A stretch of 64,000 nucleotides of DNA. Source: Cyclobacterium salsum. Lineage in GTDB: Bacteria > Bacteroidota > Bacteroidia > Cytophagales > Cyclobacteriaceae. The position numbers and the translations under genes were made by a program. The notes below the pieces were generated by a model, which did no database searches, was not told where the DNA came from, and saw only the letters and a list, made by a program, of their open reading frames with translations. Below, piece by piece: positions 37,918 through 47,090 of this stretch. Every line of letters begins with the position of its first letter. The stretch's first letter is position 1. Location: the NCBI RefSeq assembly GCF_010119245.1, contig NZ_WNKG01000008.1, positions 124,001 to 188,000 of the forward strand, given 5' to 3'.

Positions 37918-39255
37918 TCAAAGTGAAGTATTGATGGATGAAGGATTAATCTGACCCAGGGCCCGCATGAGGTCAAGCTTACTGGATAGCACCGTGAAAA
38001 GTGCCCGGTAATGGTTCAACTGGGCCGTACGAAGCTCCGTTTCCGCTACGATAAGGTCTACGTAGGCTTTCACCCCTTCGTCATATTGCAGTTTGATGGT
38101 TTCATAGACTTCTCTGGCCAATTCCTTATTGGACTGAAGTGTCTTCCACTCATAATAGCTGGATTGATAGTCGGCCAGTGCCCGCTCGTATTCGGTAAAC
38201 AGTTGCTTTTCAAAGTCCAGAAGACCGAGTTCCGCACGGTCCTGCTGCAGCCGGGCAATCTTGACTTCTTGCACTCGCTTGCCTCCTTGAAATAGTGGTA
38301 TGGCCAGGGTCAGCCCTACCGAGGAAGTGGGAAACGACTGCCTGTATAGCCCGGAAAAATCCCGGTTAAAAAACAGGAAATTATAATTATAAAACCCATT
38401 TAGGGACGGGATAAAGGCCCATTGCGCATACTTGGTGTTCAGCTCGGTTGTAGCCAATTGGGTCTTGGCCAATTGGTATTCCACCCGTTGCTCCAAATTA
38501 AAATCAAAGCCCTCCTCCCAATGGGCGGTTTGCTCCAGGGATTCATAAGCATAATTCAATGCCAGTTCCTCATCCTGTGGGAAACCCGCCAGTTCTTTAA
38601 GGTAAGCATACTTGGCACTGAGCGATGCATTCACCCTGTTGCGGTCACTTTTAAGGTTGGCCAGGCTAATACTTGCACGCTGGAAATCGGTTTTGTCTAC
38701 CAACCCGGCCTCATACCTGCTTTTCGCGTCCAGGTATTGCTTTTCCTGCCGAACCATGTTTTCATCCAAAACCCGGATTTGCTCGTATGTCAGCAGGATA
38801 TCGTAATAAGCCTTGGCAACAATCACCACCGTATTGATGCGGTTGGTTTCCAGTGACTGACTCAATTCCTCCTTTACCAGCCCGGCACCCCGGTAGGCAA
38901 AAAACTGATCCCGGTCAAACAAGGTCTGGGTAGCGGAGAAATTAAAGTTACTGGCAAAGGGCTGACCAAACGTAATCAACTCATCGCCGATAGGCTGCGT
39001 TTGGAGTTTGAGATTGTTGGTGAGTTGATAGTTCGCACTGACCTGAGGAAGCCAACCCGACAGGCTGGATTTGATCTGGCGCTCCCCGATCTGCTGATCC
39101 AACTCGGACTGCTGCACTCCGGGACTATTTTGCAAAGCAAAATCCACCAACTCGGGTAGCGTTAATCCATTCGTCTGAATGGAGTCGGACTGAGCATTCA
39201 CTTCCGGAGCAATCCCCAGAAACAGAAGAAGGAGAAGGTTGAGGTAATTGTTCAT
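37918..39255 (-). CDS. TolC-family outer-membrane efflux channel
   Basis: This 445-residue protein starts at ATG 39255 with a Sec signal (1-22, VNAQ). It has the two tandem OEP repeats of long coiled helices, for example LPELVDFALQNSPGVQQSE near the start and YEWKTLQSNKELAREVYETIKL near the end with YDEGVKAYVDLIVAETEL. It completes the tripartite RND pump. The TetR gene ends 28 bp upstream, so it is in the same transcript. Confidence 0.94.
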   Translation of the reverse strand: MNNYLNLLLLLFLGIAPEVNAQSDSIQTNGLTLPELVDFALQNSPGVQQSELDQQIGERQIKSSLSGWLPQVSANYQLTNNLKLQTQPIGDELITFGQPFASNFNFSATQTLFDRDQFFAYRGAGLVKEELSQSLETNRINTVVIVAKAYYDILLTYEQIRVLDENMVRQEKQYLDAKSRYEAGLVDKTDFQRASISLANLKSDRNRVNASLSAKYAYLKELAGFPQDEELALNYAYESLEQTAHWEEGFDFNLEQRVEYQLAKTQLATTELNTKYAQWAFIPSLNGFYNYNFLFFNRDFSGLYRQSFPTSSVGLTLAIPLFQGGKRVQEVKIARLQQDRAELGLLDFEKQLFTEYERALADYQSSYYEWKTLQSNKELAREVYETIKLQYDEGVKAYVDLIVAETELRTAQLNHYRALFTVLSSKLDLMRALGQINPSSINTSL

Positions 39256-39283
39256 CGATAATGATTGGTTTAAAAAAGAAGCA

Positions 39284-39862
39284 TTAATGGTTTTTAATCC
39301 CATCCCAAACCATTTGGGGGATTTGCGTCAGCTCCCCTTTCACAGACTGGGTTTTGGATTTAAAATAGGTAAGGTATCGAACTAGGGAAATAACACTACC
39401 GATCACCATTATGGCCAGAATCTGAGGGCTAAGGGGTTTTAATGCCCCTACCGCAACCCCCTGCTCAAAAAACTTCCCCAACCAGGCTCCCCAAAGGTCC
39501 GTAGATTGCTGAAGTTCGGGCGTATTATAGGGGCTGCTGACGAATTGCTCCATAAAACTTTGAAATGCAGGTTTGGAAAGGTATAGCGAAGTAAGGTGAT
39601 CCCAAAAGGCGAAAAACCGCTGCTGAAATGGGAGCTCCGGATTGTCTTTAGTCGACACCTCGGCCAGTACCTTGAGCTTTACGTATTTATATAGTTCCAG
39701 GATCATTTCATCTTTACTGTTAAAATAAGTATACACGGTACCAGCCGCCACCCCGGCTTCCCTGGCGACCCTGCTCACAGGGGTACCATGAAATCCATGC
39801 ACCCGGATCAGCTCCAGCGCACTTTCAAATAACAGGGTTTTCTTATCTTGAATCGGTTCCAT
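39284..39862 (-). CDS. TetR/AcrR-family repressor of the RND operon
   Basis: This 192-residue regulator begins at ATG 39862; an upstream TTG at 39886 would place the start inside the operator and is less likely. The N-terminal helix-turn-helix is clear (SALELIRVHGFHGTPVSRVAREAGVA, then GTVYTYFNSKDEMI). The C-terminal ligand domain is divergent as usual. It is the first gene of the pump operon, and a palindrome typical of TetR operators lies 10 bp upstream, so it probably represses itself and the pump until an inducer binds. Confidence 0.93.
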   Translation of the reverse strand: MEPIQDKKTLLFESALELIRVHGFHGTPVSRVAREAGVAAGTVYTYFNSKDEMILELYKYVKLKVLAEVSTKDNPELPFQQRFFAFWDHLTSLYLSKPAFQSFMEQFVSSPYNTPELQQSTDLWGAWLGKFFEQGVAVGALKPLSPQILAIMVIGSVISLVRYLTYFKSKTQSVKGELTQIPQMVWDGIKNH

Positions 39863-39871
39863 TTGAGCTAG

Positions 39872-39889
39872 TGAATGAACGTTCAATCA
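39872..39889. promoter_or_regulatory. TetR-type operator
   Basis: TGAATGAACGTTCAATCA is a near-perfect palindrome centred on GAACGTTC, the form seen for many AcrR/TetR repressors. It lies 10-27 bp upstream of the TetR start codon and so overlaps the 5' end of the transcript or its promoter. Confidence 0.75.
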
Positions 39890-40035
39890 ATTTTAGTATA
39901 AGAAGGTTCCCGGATCGCTGCTTTTTTTGCATCTTTAGGTAAATGTCGGGTGAATGCCGGGCGAATTCCGAGCCTATTTCGCTAACATGTTGCTTTTTTA
40001 CCCTGAAATTGCCCTGATGGTTTGGGGAATCAGAT

Positions 40036-40076
40036 CGTTAAAAACATAGGTCCCGGACAGTGCCCGGGACCTATGT
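40036..40076 (-). terminator. Intrinsic terminator after the receiver-domain gene
   Basis: A perfect 13-bp GC-rich stem (ACATAGGTCCCGG and complement) has a 7-nt loop at 40057-40063, followed on the minus strand by a TTTT run. It lies 41 bp beyond the stop at 40118. Confidence 0.85.
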
Positions 40077-40117
40077 ACTTTCGATCAAAAATTAATCTTA
40101 AACCCTACAAAAAGACT

Positions 40118-40477
40118 TCAATTCCGGAAAATCTCCGGGATGCTTTCCTTAACGGATAGTTTGGAAAGAAATTTCTTTACTTTATTGTTTGCATTGGCTT
40201 TTTCACGGTCAGTCTTATCCAGGGAGCCGCTTAAAATATAAATTTCAGAACCTACTATTTCTGCATTAAACCGATCCAAAAAATCCCATCCACTCATCTG
40301 AGGCATGATCAAATCGAGAAATAAGTACTGTGGACGGATTTCCTTTACCTTAATCAAGGCCTCTGTCGCTGAATAGAAAGTGTGAATCCGATAGGGGCCG
40401 TTTACACTTTTACGAATGAATTTTTCCGTAACAAATGTGCTTACCCTGTCGTCGTCAACCAAAACAATATCTACCAT
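40118..40477 (-). CDS. Single-domain response regulator (CheY-like receiver)
   Basis: This 119-residue protein is only a receiver domain: acidic pair in VDDD (8-10), phospho-acceptor Asp55 in LFLDLIMP, Ser83 in ILSGS and Lys106 in FLSKLS. There is no output domain and no histidine kinase beside it, so it acts as an orphan phospho-relay or protein-protein switch. Such stand-alone receivers are common in Cytophagales. Confidence 0.9.
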   Translation of the reverse strand: MVDIVLVDDDRVSTFVTEKFIRKSVNGPYRIHTFYSATEALIKVKEIRPQYLFLDLIMPQMSGWDFLDRFNAEIVGSEIYILSGSLDKTDREKANANNKVKKFLSKLSVKESIPEIFRN

Positions 40478-40702
40478 TGAAATACAATTATTACACTACA
40501 AAAAACAAATAGATTAGTACAAACATAAAATAAAAATCAAACACCTCCAAAAATCAGAGCGTTTTTTTATTATTTTTTATGCGTTTCAGATATTGTTTTT
40601 TGTATTTAACCCCAATGGAGGCAAGCTATCCCGGCCGGACCCTGGAAGTTAAAGCGTCTAATAGACGAAAAAAACATGTCAAAAACCGGCAAAGATCGCA
40701 TG

Positions 40703-41578
40703 CTAAAAATTTAAATTTTGGCTTACCAGCTTTTTGAGGTACTCTCCGTAGCCGCTTTTCCCCAGTTTTTCGGCTGATTCCAGTAATTTTTCCTGATTAA
40801 TAAATCCATTTCGATAAGCAATCTCTTCGATGCAGCCTATTTTCAGCCCCTGCCGTTCCTCTATGACTTCCACAAACTGGGCTGCCTGTAGCAGGGACTG
40901 ATGGGTGCCGGTATCCAGCCAGGCCGTTCCCCGATTCAGAATGGCTACGTTAAGCTTGTCTTTCTTCAGGTACACATTATTAATGTCCGTAATTTCCAAC
41001 TCACCTCTGCTGCTGGGACGGATGTTTTTGGCAATTTCCACCACTTCATTATCGTAAAAATACAAACCGGGCACCGCAAAATTTGATTTTGGAGAAGTCG
41101 GCTTCTCTTCGATGCTAAGCACTTTGTAATCCGCATCAAACGCCACTACTCCGTATCGTTGGGGGTCGTTGACATGATAGGCAAATACCACACCCCCTTC
41201 CGGATCCGTATGTTCTTTTAAGGTGCGGTACAAGCCGGTCCCATAAAAAATATTGTCTCCCAGTATCAAAGCCACCTTGTCATTGCCGATAAATTTCTCC
41301 CCAATAATAAAGGCCTGGGCCAGCCCCTCGGGCTTGGGCTGAATGGCAAACTGAAAATCGCAGCCAACCTGACTACCATCCCCCAGTAATTTCCGAAACG
41401 CATCGTGATCTTCCGGAGTAGTGATGATCAAAATTTCCCGAATCCCCGCCATCATCAGGACGGACAGGGGGTAATAGATCATCGGCTTGTCGTATATCGG
41501 CATCAACTGTTTGCTAACAGCGATAGTTAAAGGATAAAGGCGTGTGCCGGAACCCCCAGCTAAAATAATTCCTTTCAT
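40703..41578 (-). CDS. rfbA: Glucose-1-phosphate thymidylyltransferase
   Basis: This 291-residue protein is the usual length for RmlA/RfbA. It has the nucleotidyltransferase signature [13 protein letters not shown] at 6-18, the [16 protein letters not shown] segment, the catalytic [10 protein letters not shown] and EEKPTSPKS. It makes dTDP-glucose from dTTP and glucose-1-phosphate, the first step to dTDP-rhamnose and other deoxysugars. The rfbBCD partners are not adjacent; the gene is monocistronic here. Confidence 0.96.
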   Translation of the reverse strand: MKGIILAGGSGTRLYPLTIAVSKQLMPIYDKPMIYYPLSVLMMAGIREILIITTPEDHDAFRKLLGDGSQVGCDFQFAIQPKPEGLAQAFIIGEKFIGNDKVALILGDNIFYGTGLYRTLKEHTDPEGGVVFAYHVNDPQRYGVVAFDADYKVLSIEEKPTSPKSNFAVPGLYFYDNEVVEIAKNIRPSSRGELEITDINNVYLKKDKLNVAILNRGTAWLDTGTHQSLLQAAQFVEVIEERQGLKIGCIEEIAYRNGFINQEKLLESAEKLGKSGYGEYLKKLVSQNLNF

Positions 41579-41595
41579 AAAAACATAATTGATTT

Positions 41596-41628
41596 CAAAA
41601 TTATACTGAATCAGCTCAAAATCTAAAA
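41596..41628 (-). promoter_or_regulatory. Candidate promoter of rfbA
   Basis: On the minus strand TTTTAG is followed by 19 bp and TAATTTTG (41596-41603), an exact -7 match with an imperfect -33. The rfbA start is 17 bp further. Confidence 0.35.
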
Positions 41629-41828
41629 TAGTAGGGGCAGGGGAAATTCCGCAAGCAACCCGGATGTACCTGTTCCAAACCCTACCCGTGTCTAAAATAG
41701 GTAATATTTCCTTCCTACTAAAATTTCTCCTCTAATTCATCCATTTTTTGTGCTTAAATTCAATTTATCCGTAAGAAATGGTAATTTTAACCGTTACTAC
41801 CTGTACCCAATCAACATTAAAGCAGACG

Positions 41829-42548
41829 ATGAAAAAAATCCTTTCCACAATCCCTTTCCTGCTTGCAGCAGCCCTGTTTTTCCCATTTACGGTTTCAAGT
41901 CAAAATTTTTACAAGGAAAAGGTTTCAAGAAACCAGTACTATCAAGTCGGATTGGGTCTGGGAGCCATGTATGCGGATAACGCTGGTCGGTTTCGGGGAT
42001 TGGATGTCAAGACGGGTCCTGCGGTTTCCTTGACCTACGGCAGAAAAATCCACTCCAATATCAATCTGAATGCTAACCTGGGCTACCAACACACGCGGAG
42101 TCAGGATCAGGACTATTTTACCCCTCAGGTCATTGATACCTGGCGAAGTACCGGTCAAGCCGTTGGCAGCAAAAACAACATGATCTACCTGGACCTGATG
42201 CCTACGCTCCATATTTTCGGTTCTGAAAACCATACTCAGCGCAAACGAGTGAACGTATATATGGGGACTGGATTGGGCCTACTACTCAATTTAAACGAGG
42301 AAACCCGGCTGGAAGCCAATGGACCTGCCAGGAGCAATAACTCCCGGATCGTGGGATACATTCCTGTCAAAGGGGGCCTTAGTTATCGCTTAAACCTGTA
42401 TACAGATATCGCCTTCGAAGGAAACCTGCTGATGACTTTTTCAGACCAACTAGACGGTAACGAAGGGTTTAACCGCTTCAATGACTATCCGGTTTCCGGA
42501 CAGCTTATATTCAGGCATTACCTCAATCCGCTAAAAGGCTACGATTAA
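41829..42548 (+). CDS. Outer-membrane beta-barrel protein
   Basis: This 239-residue protein starts at ATG 41829, the first codon of a Sec signal (MKKILSTIPF, ending VSSQ). Alternating hydrophobic strands with Gly turns (YQVGLGLGAMY, NLNANLGYQHT, YMGTGLGLLLNL, DIAFEGNLLMTF) and a C-terminal LIFRHYLNPL indicate an 8-strand-type outer-membrane barrel of the OmpW/OmpA-like class. Longer in-frame extensions lack a signal. Function unknown. Confidence 0.75.
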   Translation: MKKILSTIPFLLAAALFFPFTVSSQNFYKEKVSRNQYYQVGLGLGAMYADNAGRFRGLDVKTGPAVSLTYGRKIHSNINLNANLGYQHTRSQDQDYFTPQVIDTWRSTGQAVGSKNNMIYLDLMPTLHIFGSENHTQRKRVNVYMGTGLGLLLNLNEETRLEANGPARSNNSRIVGYIPVKGGLSYRLNLYTDIAFEGNLLMTFSDQLDGNEGFNRFNDYPVSGQLIFRHYLNPLKGYD

Positions 42549-42624
42549 CAATTATTTTTCCATAAGGGAACTAAACGACGAAAATCGGGATTATTACATG
42601 TATATACACATAAATAATCCAATT

Positions 42625-43638
42625 ATGACAGCAATACTTAAAGCTATCCGACCATTGGGATTTCACTGGCAAACACAAGATCCGTTTTTATTCTGTGCCC
42701 ATCATCAGGATGTGTTTCCGGAAGGAACGCCGGACATGTCCCCATTGACTGGTCTGGATGGAAGACAGATCGGTCAGGATTTTTCAGGACAAGATGGCTG
42801 GAGCATGTACCATGGAAGCAAGGTGCCAGGTTTTCCAGCCCACCCCCATAAGGGTTTTGAGACGGTTACCATTGTAGAGGAAGGACTGGTAGACCATTCT
42901 GACTCCCTGGGAGCTGCCGGAAGGTTTGGCAATGGAGATACCCAGTGGATGACCGCCGGGAAGGGAGTGATGCATTCGGAGATGTTTCCCCTGCTAAATG
43001 AGCAGCGTAAAAACCCCCTGCACTTGTTTCAGATCTGGCTCAATCTACCTCAGGCAAATAAAAACGTGCCGGCGCATTTTAAAATGATGTGGAACGAGGA
43101 TATTCCTGTAAAGATTGTCCGGGATGAGCAGGGAAAGGCCAGTCATTTTAAGCTAATCGCAGGGCAGTTAGGTAACATAAAGGCCTTGGCTCCTGCACCG
43201 GATTCTTACGCAGCTGATCCCGCCAATGAGGTAGCGATCTGGCTTATTACGGCCGAGCCAGGAGCCCAATTCACTCTTCCAGAAGTAGGAGCGGGAATCG
43301 AAAGAAGTCTCTTCTTCTATGCAGGAGACCATATGGAGACGGCGGGAGAACGTATTTCAAAGGAGCACTCCATCGATCTGGCAGGGGGGAATGCCTTGGA
43401 AGTACGTAACGGAAATGAAACGGGTTATTTTCTTTATTTGCAGGGAAAACCCCTGGGTGAGAAAGTGGTTCAGCACGGCCCCTTTGTCATGAACAGCAAT
43501 CAGGAAATCCAGGAAGCCGTATACGAATTCCAACGAACCCAATTTGGGGGATGGCCCTGGAAAACCCACGAACATACCCATCCTAAAGAAAGAGGGCGCT
43601 TCGCCATTCACGCCGATGGCAGAGAAGAAATAAAATAG
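42625..43638 (+). CDS. Pirin-family protein (cupin)
   Basis: This 337-residue protein has the pirin metal site: His73 and His75 in PAHPHKGFETVT, His117 and Glu119 in GVMHSEM. The N-terminal cupin (about 40-165) and C-terminal cupin (about 190-310) are both present. Pirins bind Fe and act as regulators or quercetinase-like dioxygenases. The start at 42625 (MTAILKAIRPLG) fits family N-termini better than the upstream ATG at 42598. Confidence 0.92.
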   Translation: MTAILKAIRPLGFHWQTQDPFLFCAHHQDVFPEGTPDMSPLTGLDGRQIGQDFSGQDGWSMYHGSKVPGFPAHPHKGFETVTIVEEGLVDHSDSLGAAGRFGNGDTQWMTAGKGVMHSEMFPLLNEQRKNPLHLFQIWLNLPQANKNVPAHFKMMWNEDIPVKIVRDEQGKASHFKLIAGQLGNIKALAPAPDSYAADPANEVAIWLITAEPGAQFTLPEVGAGIERSLFFYAGDHMETAGERISKEHSIDLAGGNALEVRNGNETGYFLYLQGKPLGEKVVQHGPFVMNSNQEIQEAVYEFQRTQFGGWPWKTHEHTHPKERGRFAIHADGREEIK

Positions 43639-43647
43639 AAATTGTTT

Positions 43648-43681
43648 AAAAAAACCGACGAAGGAATTCGCCGGTTTTTTT
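43648..43681. terminator. Intrinsic terminator between pirin and isomerase relic
   Basis: AAAAAAACCG-A-CGAA pairs with TTCG-C-CGGTTTTTTT around a GGAA loop (one A-C mismatch). A- and T-runs on both sides allow two-way termination. Confidence 0.75.
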
Positions 43682-43682
43682 A

Positions 43683-44050
43683 TTATTTCACGTAATTCGA
43701 GTTCGCCAGGTATTCGTAGCTCATGGCCACACTTTTTACCGGTTCAAAATTGTACCGTTCCACCTCCACATAGTACCCTTTCATTCCCTGAGCATAAGCG
43801 GCTTTGAATATGGGCTCAAAATCCATGGTCCCGCTTTGCCCGATCTCCTCTTCGTCCTTGATGTGTAGCAATGGAAATCTTCCGGAATATTTTTTCAAGT
43901 AATCTACCGGATCATAGCCTCCTTTGGTTGCCCAGTAAACATCGAGTTCCATGCAAAAAAGGTCCGGATCGGTGTTTTCAAGCATAAAATCATACATTAC
44001 CTTTCCCTCAATTTTTTCAAGAACGATCTTCGCTGATAGGTAGTTTGCAT
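43683..44050 (-). pseudogene. Internally deleted Tat-signal sugar phosphate isomerase/epimerase
   Basis: From ATG 44050 the first 17 codons give a Tat-like start (QRRSFLKKLRER) and then a stop. Immediately after, in another frame, comes the C-terminal third of an AP-endonuclease-2-type TIM barrel (CMELDVYWATKGGYD, FPLLHIKDEEE, GYYVEVERYNFEP) ending at 43683. The simplest explanation is one internal deletion that joined the signal peptide to the C-terminal end and lost about 180 residues. The family is common as a secreted sugar epimerase/lyase in Bacteroidota. Confidence 0.8.
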
Positions 44051-44243
44051 GGTTATTTGGTTTCTTTGGTTAGAGGTAAGGTGATCTCTTCCTAATTAAG
44101 GAGTAAATCTAGCCAGAATTTATGTTTTTAAGAATGAATATTTTTGTTTTCGCATTTTAAACCTGGTAAGGAATGGAATCAGGCTAATTTTTGCTAACTT
44201 GAGTCGCCAAAATAAAATTTTGTTGGATACTAAATAGTTTTGA

Positions 44244-44999
44244 ATGGAAATATTAGGATTGGATATAGGTGGGTCTGGAATCAAAGCCGCCCCGGTAAAT
44301 ATCGAAACCGGGGAATTGACAGCAGAGAGGTTCAGGGTCCCTACACCCATACCTACCAAACCGGAAAGCGTGGCAGAAGCCGTGCAGACCTTGGTGAACC
44401 ATTTTGAATGGACAGGCCCCATAGGCTGTGGGTTCCCTACGGTGGTGAACAACGGTCGTTGCATGACCAAAAGTAACATCCACAAAAGCTGGGTGGGCGT
44501 TCAGGTGGATCGGCTGTTTTCCGAAAAAACCGGGCTACCGGTCACTGTGATCAATGATGCCGACGCTGCCGGCCTGGCTGAAATGACCTTTGGTGCGGGC
44601 AGCGGAAAAACGGGGCTGGTCGTAACGGTTACCATCGGAACCGGACTGGGTACCGGAGTATTTTATGATGGGCAATTGATTCCCAATTTCGAATTGGGCC
44701 GTATCTACTATAAAAACGGACAGATTATCGAATATTTTGCCGCTGACTCGGCCCGTAAAAACGAAAACCTTAGCTACAAAACCTGGGGGAAGCGCTTCAA
44801 TAAATTCCTGAAACATACGGTGCGGATTATTTCTCCAGATTTATTTATTTTGGGAGGAGGGGCCAGCAAAAAGCTGGATAAATTTGAAAACGAGATCACC
44901 ATAGATGTTCCAGTAATCGTCGCAGAAAATAAAAACGAAGCAGGAATTATCGGAGCCGCCATGGCAGCATACTTAAAATTAAATCCAGAGACTTCATGA
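44244..44999 (+). CDS. ppgK: ROK-family polyphosphate glucokinase-like protein
   Basis: This 251-residue kinase has the phosphate-1 loop LGLDIGGSGIKAA (4-16), INDADAAGLAEM with the catalytic Asp, TIGTGLGTGVF and the C-terminal LGGGASKK. Length and the short form without the ROK zinc motif match polyphosphate-glucose phosphotransferases. It would phosphorylate glucose in the cytoplasm using polyphosphate and/or ATP. Its stop overlaps the next gene by ATGA, so the two are coupled. Confidence 0.85.
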   Translation: MEILGLDIGGSGIKAAPVNIETGELTAERFRVPTPIPTKPESVAEAVQTLVNHFEWTGPIGCGFPTVVNNGRCMTKSNIHKSWVGVQVDRLFSEKTGLPVTVINDADAAGLAEMTFGAGSGKTGLVVTVTIGTGLGTGVFYDGQLIPNFELGRIYYKNGQIIEYFAADSARKNENLSYKTWGKRFNKFLKHTVRIISPDLFILGGGASKKLDKFENEITIDVPVIVAENKNEAGIIGAAMAAYLKLNPETS

Positions 45000-46012
45000 A
45001 AAATCCGCTCCTTCTGCTGATCATTCTTACGATATCCGGCTGGATACCGGCAGGATTTGGTCAGAATCAGGAGATCATGACCGTGGGGGGTCCCATTCCT
45101 GCCAATCAAATGGGTAGAAGCTTGATCCACGAACACCTGCTGGTGGACTTTATCGGTGCCGATAAAATCACCGCTACCCGTTGGGATCGGTCTGCGGTGG
45201 TGGAGAAAGTAAGGCCTTTTGTAGCGGCATTGCCAGCCCTGAAAATCCAAACCCTCGTTTCTTGTACCCCAGCCTATTTAGGAAGAGACCCGGAATTACT
45301 CCGGCACCTTTCCGAACAAACCGGCATTCAAATTCTTACCAACACTGGGTATTACGGAGCAGTGGACAATGCCTACTTGCCCGCGCATGCCTTTTCTTCC
45401 TCCGCCGAAACCCTCGCCGGGATCTGGACAGATGAATGGAAAAACGGCATTGGACAAACCGGCATCAAACCAGGCTTTATTAAAATCGGTGTAAACAGCG
45501 GCAGCCTTTCCGAATTGCATCAAAAACTGATATTGGCTGCCGCACTGACTCATAAGCAAACGGGGCTAACCATCGCTTCCCATACAGGGCCATTCCTCCC
45601 CGCAAAGCAACAAGTAGCTTTATTAAAGGCGAACGATGTTCATCCGAGTGCCTTTATATGGGTACATGCCCAAAATGAACCTAATAAGGAAAATTATTCC
45701 TCCCTTGCAGCGGAAGGAGCCTGGATTAGTCTGGATGGCATACAGCCCTCCAACCTTCAGGAATACCTGGAAAAGCTCCGCTACCTCAAGGAACAGGGCT
45801 GGCTGGAGCAGGTGTTGATTTCCCACGATGCTGGCTGGTATCGGCCTGGAGAAGAAGATGGAGGCGATTTTAGAGACTTTTCCACCATCAGCACTCAATT
45901 CATTCCCTTGCTCCTGAAAAATGGATTTACCGAAGAAGACATAAATCAATTATTGGTAAAAAATCCGGCCAATGCCTTTTCTGTTCGAAAAAGAGCCTAT
46001 ACTGGTAATTGA
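44996..46012 (+). CDS. Secreted phosphotriesterase-family hydrolase/lactonase
   Basis: This 338-residue protein has a Sec signal (1-22, FGQ) and a complete PTE metal site: His45 and His47 (LIHEHLL), Lys163 (GFIKIG), His196 (SHTG), His224 (VHAQ) and Asp278 (SHDAG). PTE relatives are mostly lactonases. Export suggests hydrolysis of a lactone or ester in the periplasm. Translational coupling to a cytoplasmic glucokinase is unusual and hints at a sugar lactone or glucoside route; this is inference. Confidence 0.88.
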   Translation: MKNPLLLLIILTISGWIPAGFGQNQEIMTVGGPIPANQMGRSLIHEHLLVDFIGADKITATRWDRSAVVEKVRPFVAALPALKIQTLVSCTPAYLGRDPELLRHLSEQTGIQILTNTGYYGAVDNAYLPAHAFSSSAETLAGIWTDEWKNGIGQTGIKPGFIKIGVNSGSLSELHQKLILAAALTHKQTGLTIASHTGPFLPAKQQVALLKANDVHPSAFIWVHAQNEPNKENYSSLAAEGAWISLDGIQPSNLQEYLEKLRYLKEQGWLEQVLISHDAGWYRPGEEDGGDFRDFSTISTQFIPLLLKNGFTEEDINQLLVKNPANAFSVRKRAYTGN

Positions 46013-46280
46013 ACCATCTACCCAAACATCGAATCCCCATGAATTTAAAAGAACTAACATACAAATCGGGTTTTCATGGTTTAACTATTTAAAACCGGAC
46101 TACTGCGCCTGTCAAATAAAATGGGACCTGATCAGGAAATAGTTTCCCTGCCGGAAAACCTTTGGTACGAAACATGCTGTTTCTTTAAATCGAAATGCTT
46201 TTCTTTAACAAGAATAGGTTACCTAACACGAACACATATAATTCAATAGAATCAATTTAAGCATATAAACCCAAATCAAA

Positions 46281-46883
46281 ATGAAAATCAGAACCATTCT
46301 TCCCAGCTTGCTGATCGCCTTATTCCTGATCAACATGACCCATGCTCAGGAGGTGAAAATGAAATCAATTTTTAACGGTAAAAGCCTGAAAGGTTGGACC
46401 GTTGAACCGGAGGACAATATTTGGTGGACCGTGGAAAACGGCATGATCTCCGTAGCGAATGATCCCAGCAAAACCGGCTCCACGCTATGGACGAAAAAAG
46501 AATACAGCGATTTTATCGTTCAAATGGACTTTCTAATGGGCAAAGGAACCGTAGACTCCGGTATATTCTTGCGCTCTGACAAAGATCAGATACAAATTGG
46601 CATCTCCGGATCCCTTCAGCGAGACATGACTGGATCCCCTTACATTCCTGGAAAATCCTACCCTGTAGAAGCGGAGGGAGTAAAAGCGCTTCTCAAAACA
46701 GACGAATGGAACACCATGAAAGTGAAAGTGATAGACCAAACCTACACGGTCTGGCTAAATGGAGAGGAAGTAATGACCTATACTTCTGAAAACATGCCTG
46801 AAAAAGGTCCTATCGGACTACAACTCCATCCCAACAACGAGATGAGCATCGCCTTCAAAAATATCCAGGTGGGTAAATTGTAA
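46281..46883 (+). CDS. Secreted DUF1080 (3-keto-disaccharide hydrolase) domain protein
   Basis: This 200-residue protein has a Sec signal (1-23, THAQ) and one DUF1080 jelly-roll: SIFNGKSLKGWTVE, VENGMISVAND, VDSGIFLRSD, DEWNTMKVKV and IGLQLHPNNEMSIAFKNI. The domain has been linked to 3-keto-glycoside hydrolysis. It is monocistronic, 268 bp after the PTE-like gene with no obvious signals in between. Confidence 0.88.
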   Translation: MKIRTILPSLLIALFLINMTHAQEVKMKSIFNGKSLKGWTVEPEDNIWWTVENGMISVANDPSKTGSTLWTKKEYSDFIVQMDFLMGKGTVDSGIFLRSDKDQIQIGISGSLQRDMTGSPYIPGKSYPVEAEGVKALLKTDEWNTMKVKVIDQTYTVWLNGEEVMTYTSENMPEKGPIGLQLHPNNEMSIAFKNIQVGKL

Positions 46884-47090
46884 AAATCAGGTTTCAGAAA
46901 CCATTGCGAACAGAACAATGGAAACTATCAGGTTTATTACTGACCTGGATCATGTTTTTTTAAAAAGCATTTTGTTTATTTTGAAATACAGTATCAATGA
47001 AGAAGATGGGCGAAACAGGTAGTCCTCAAAAAAATCAGTGCTAGCTGTCCATCGAAATAAAACGAGCTTTTAACAAAAAAACCGATCACC

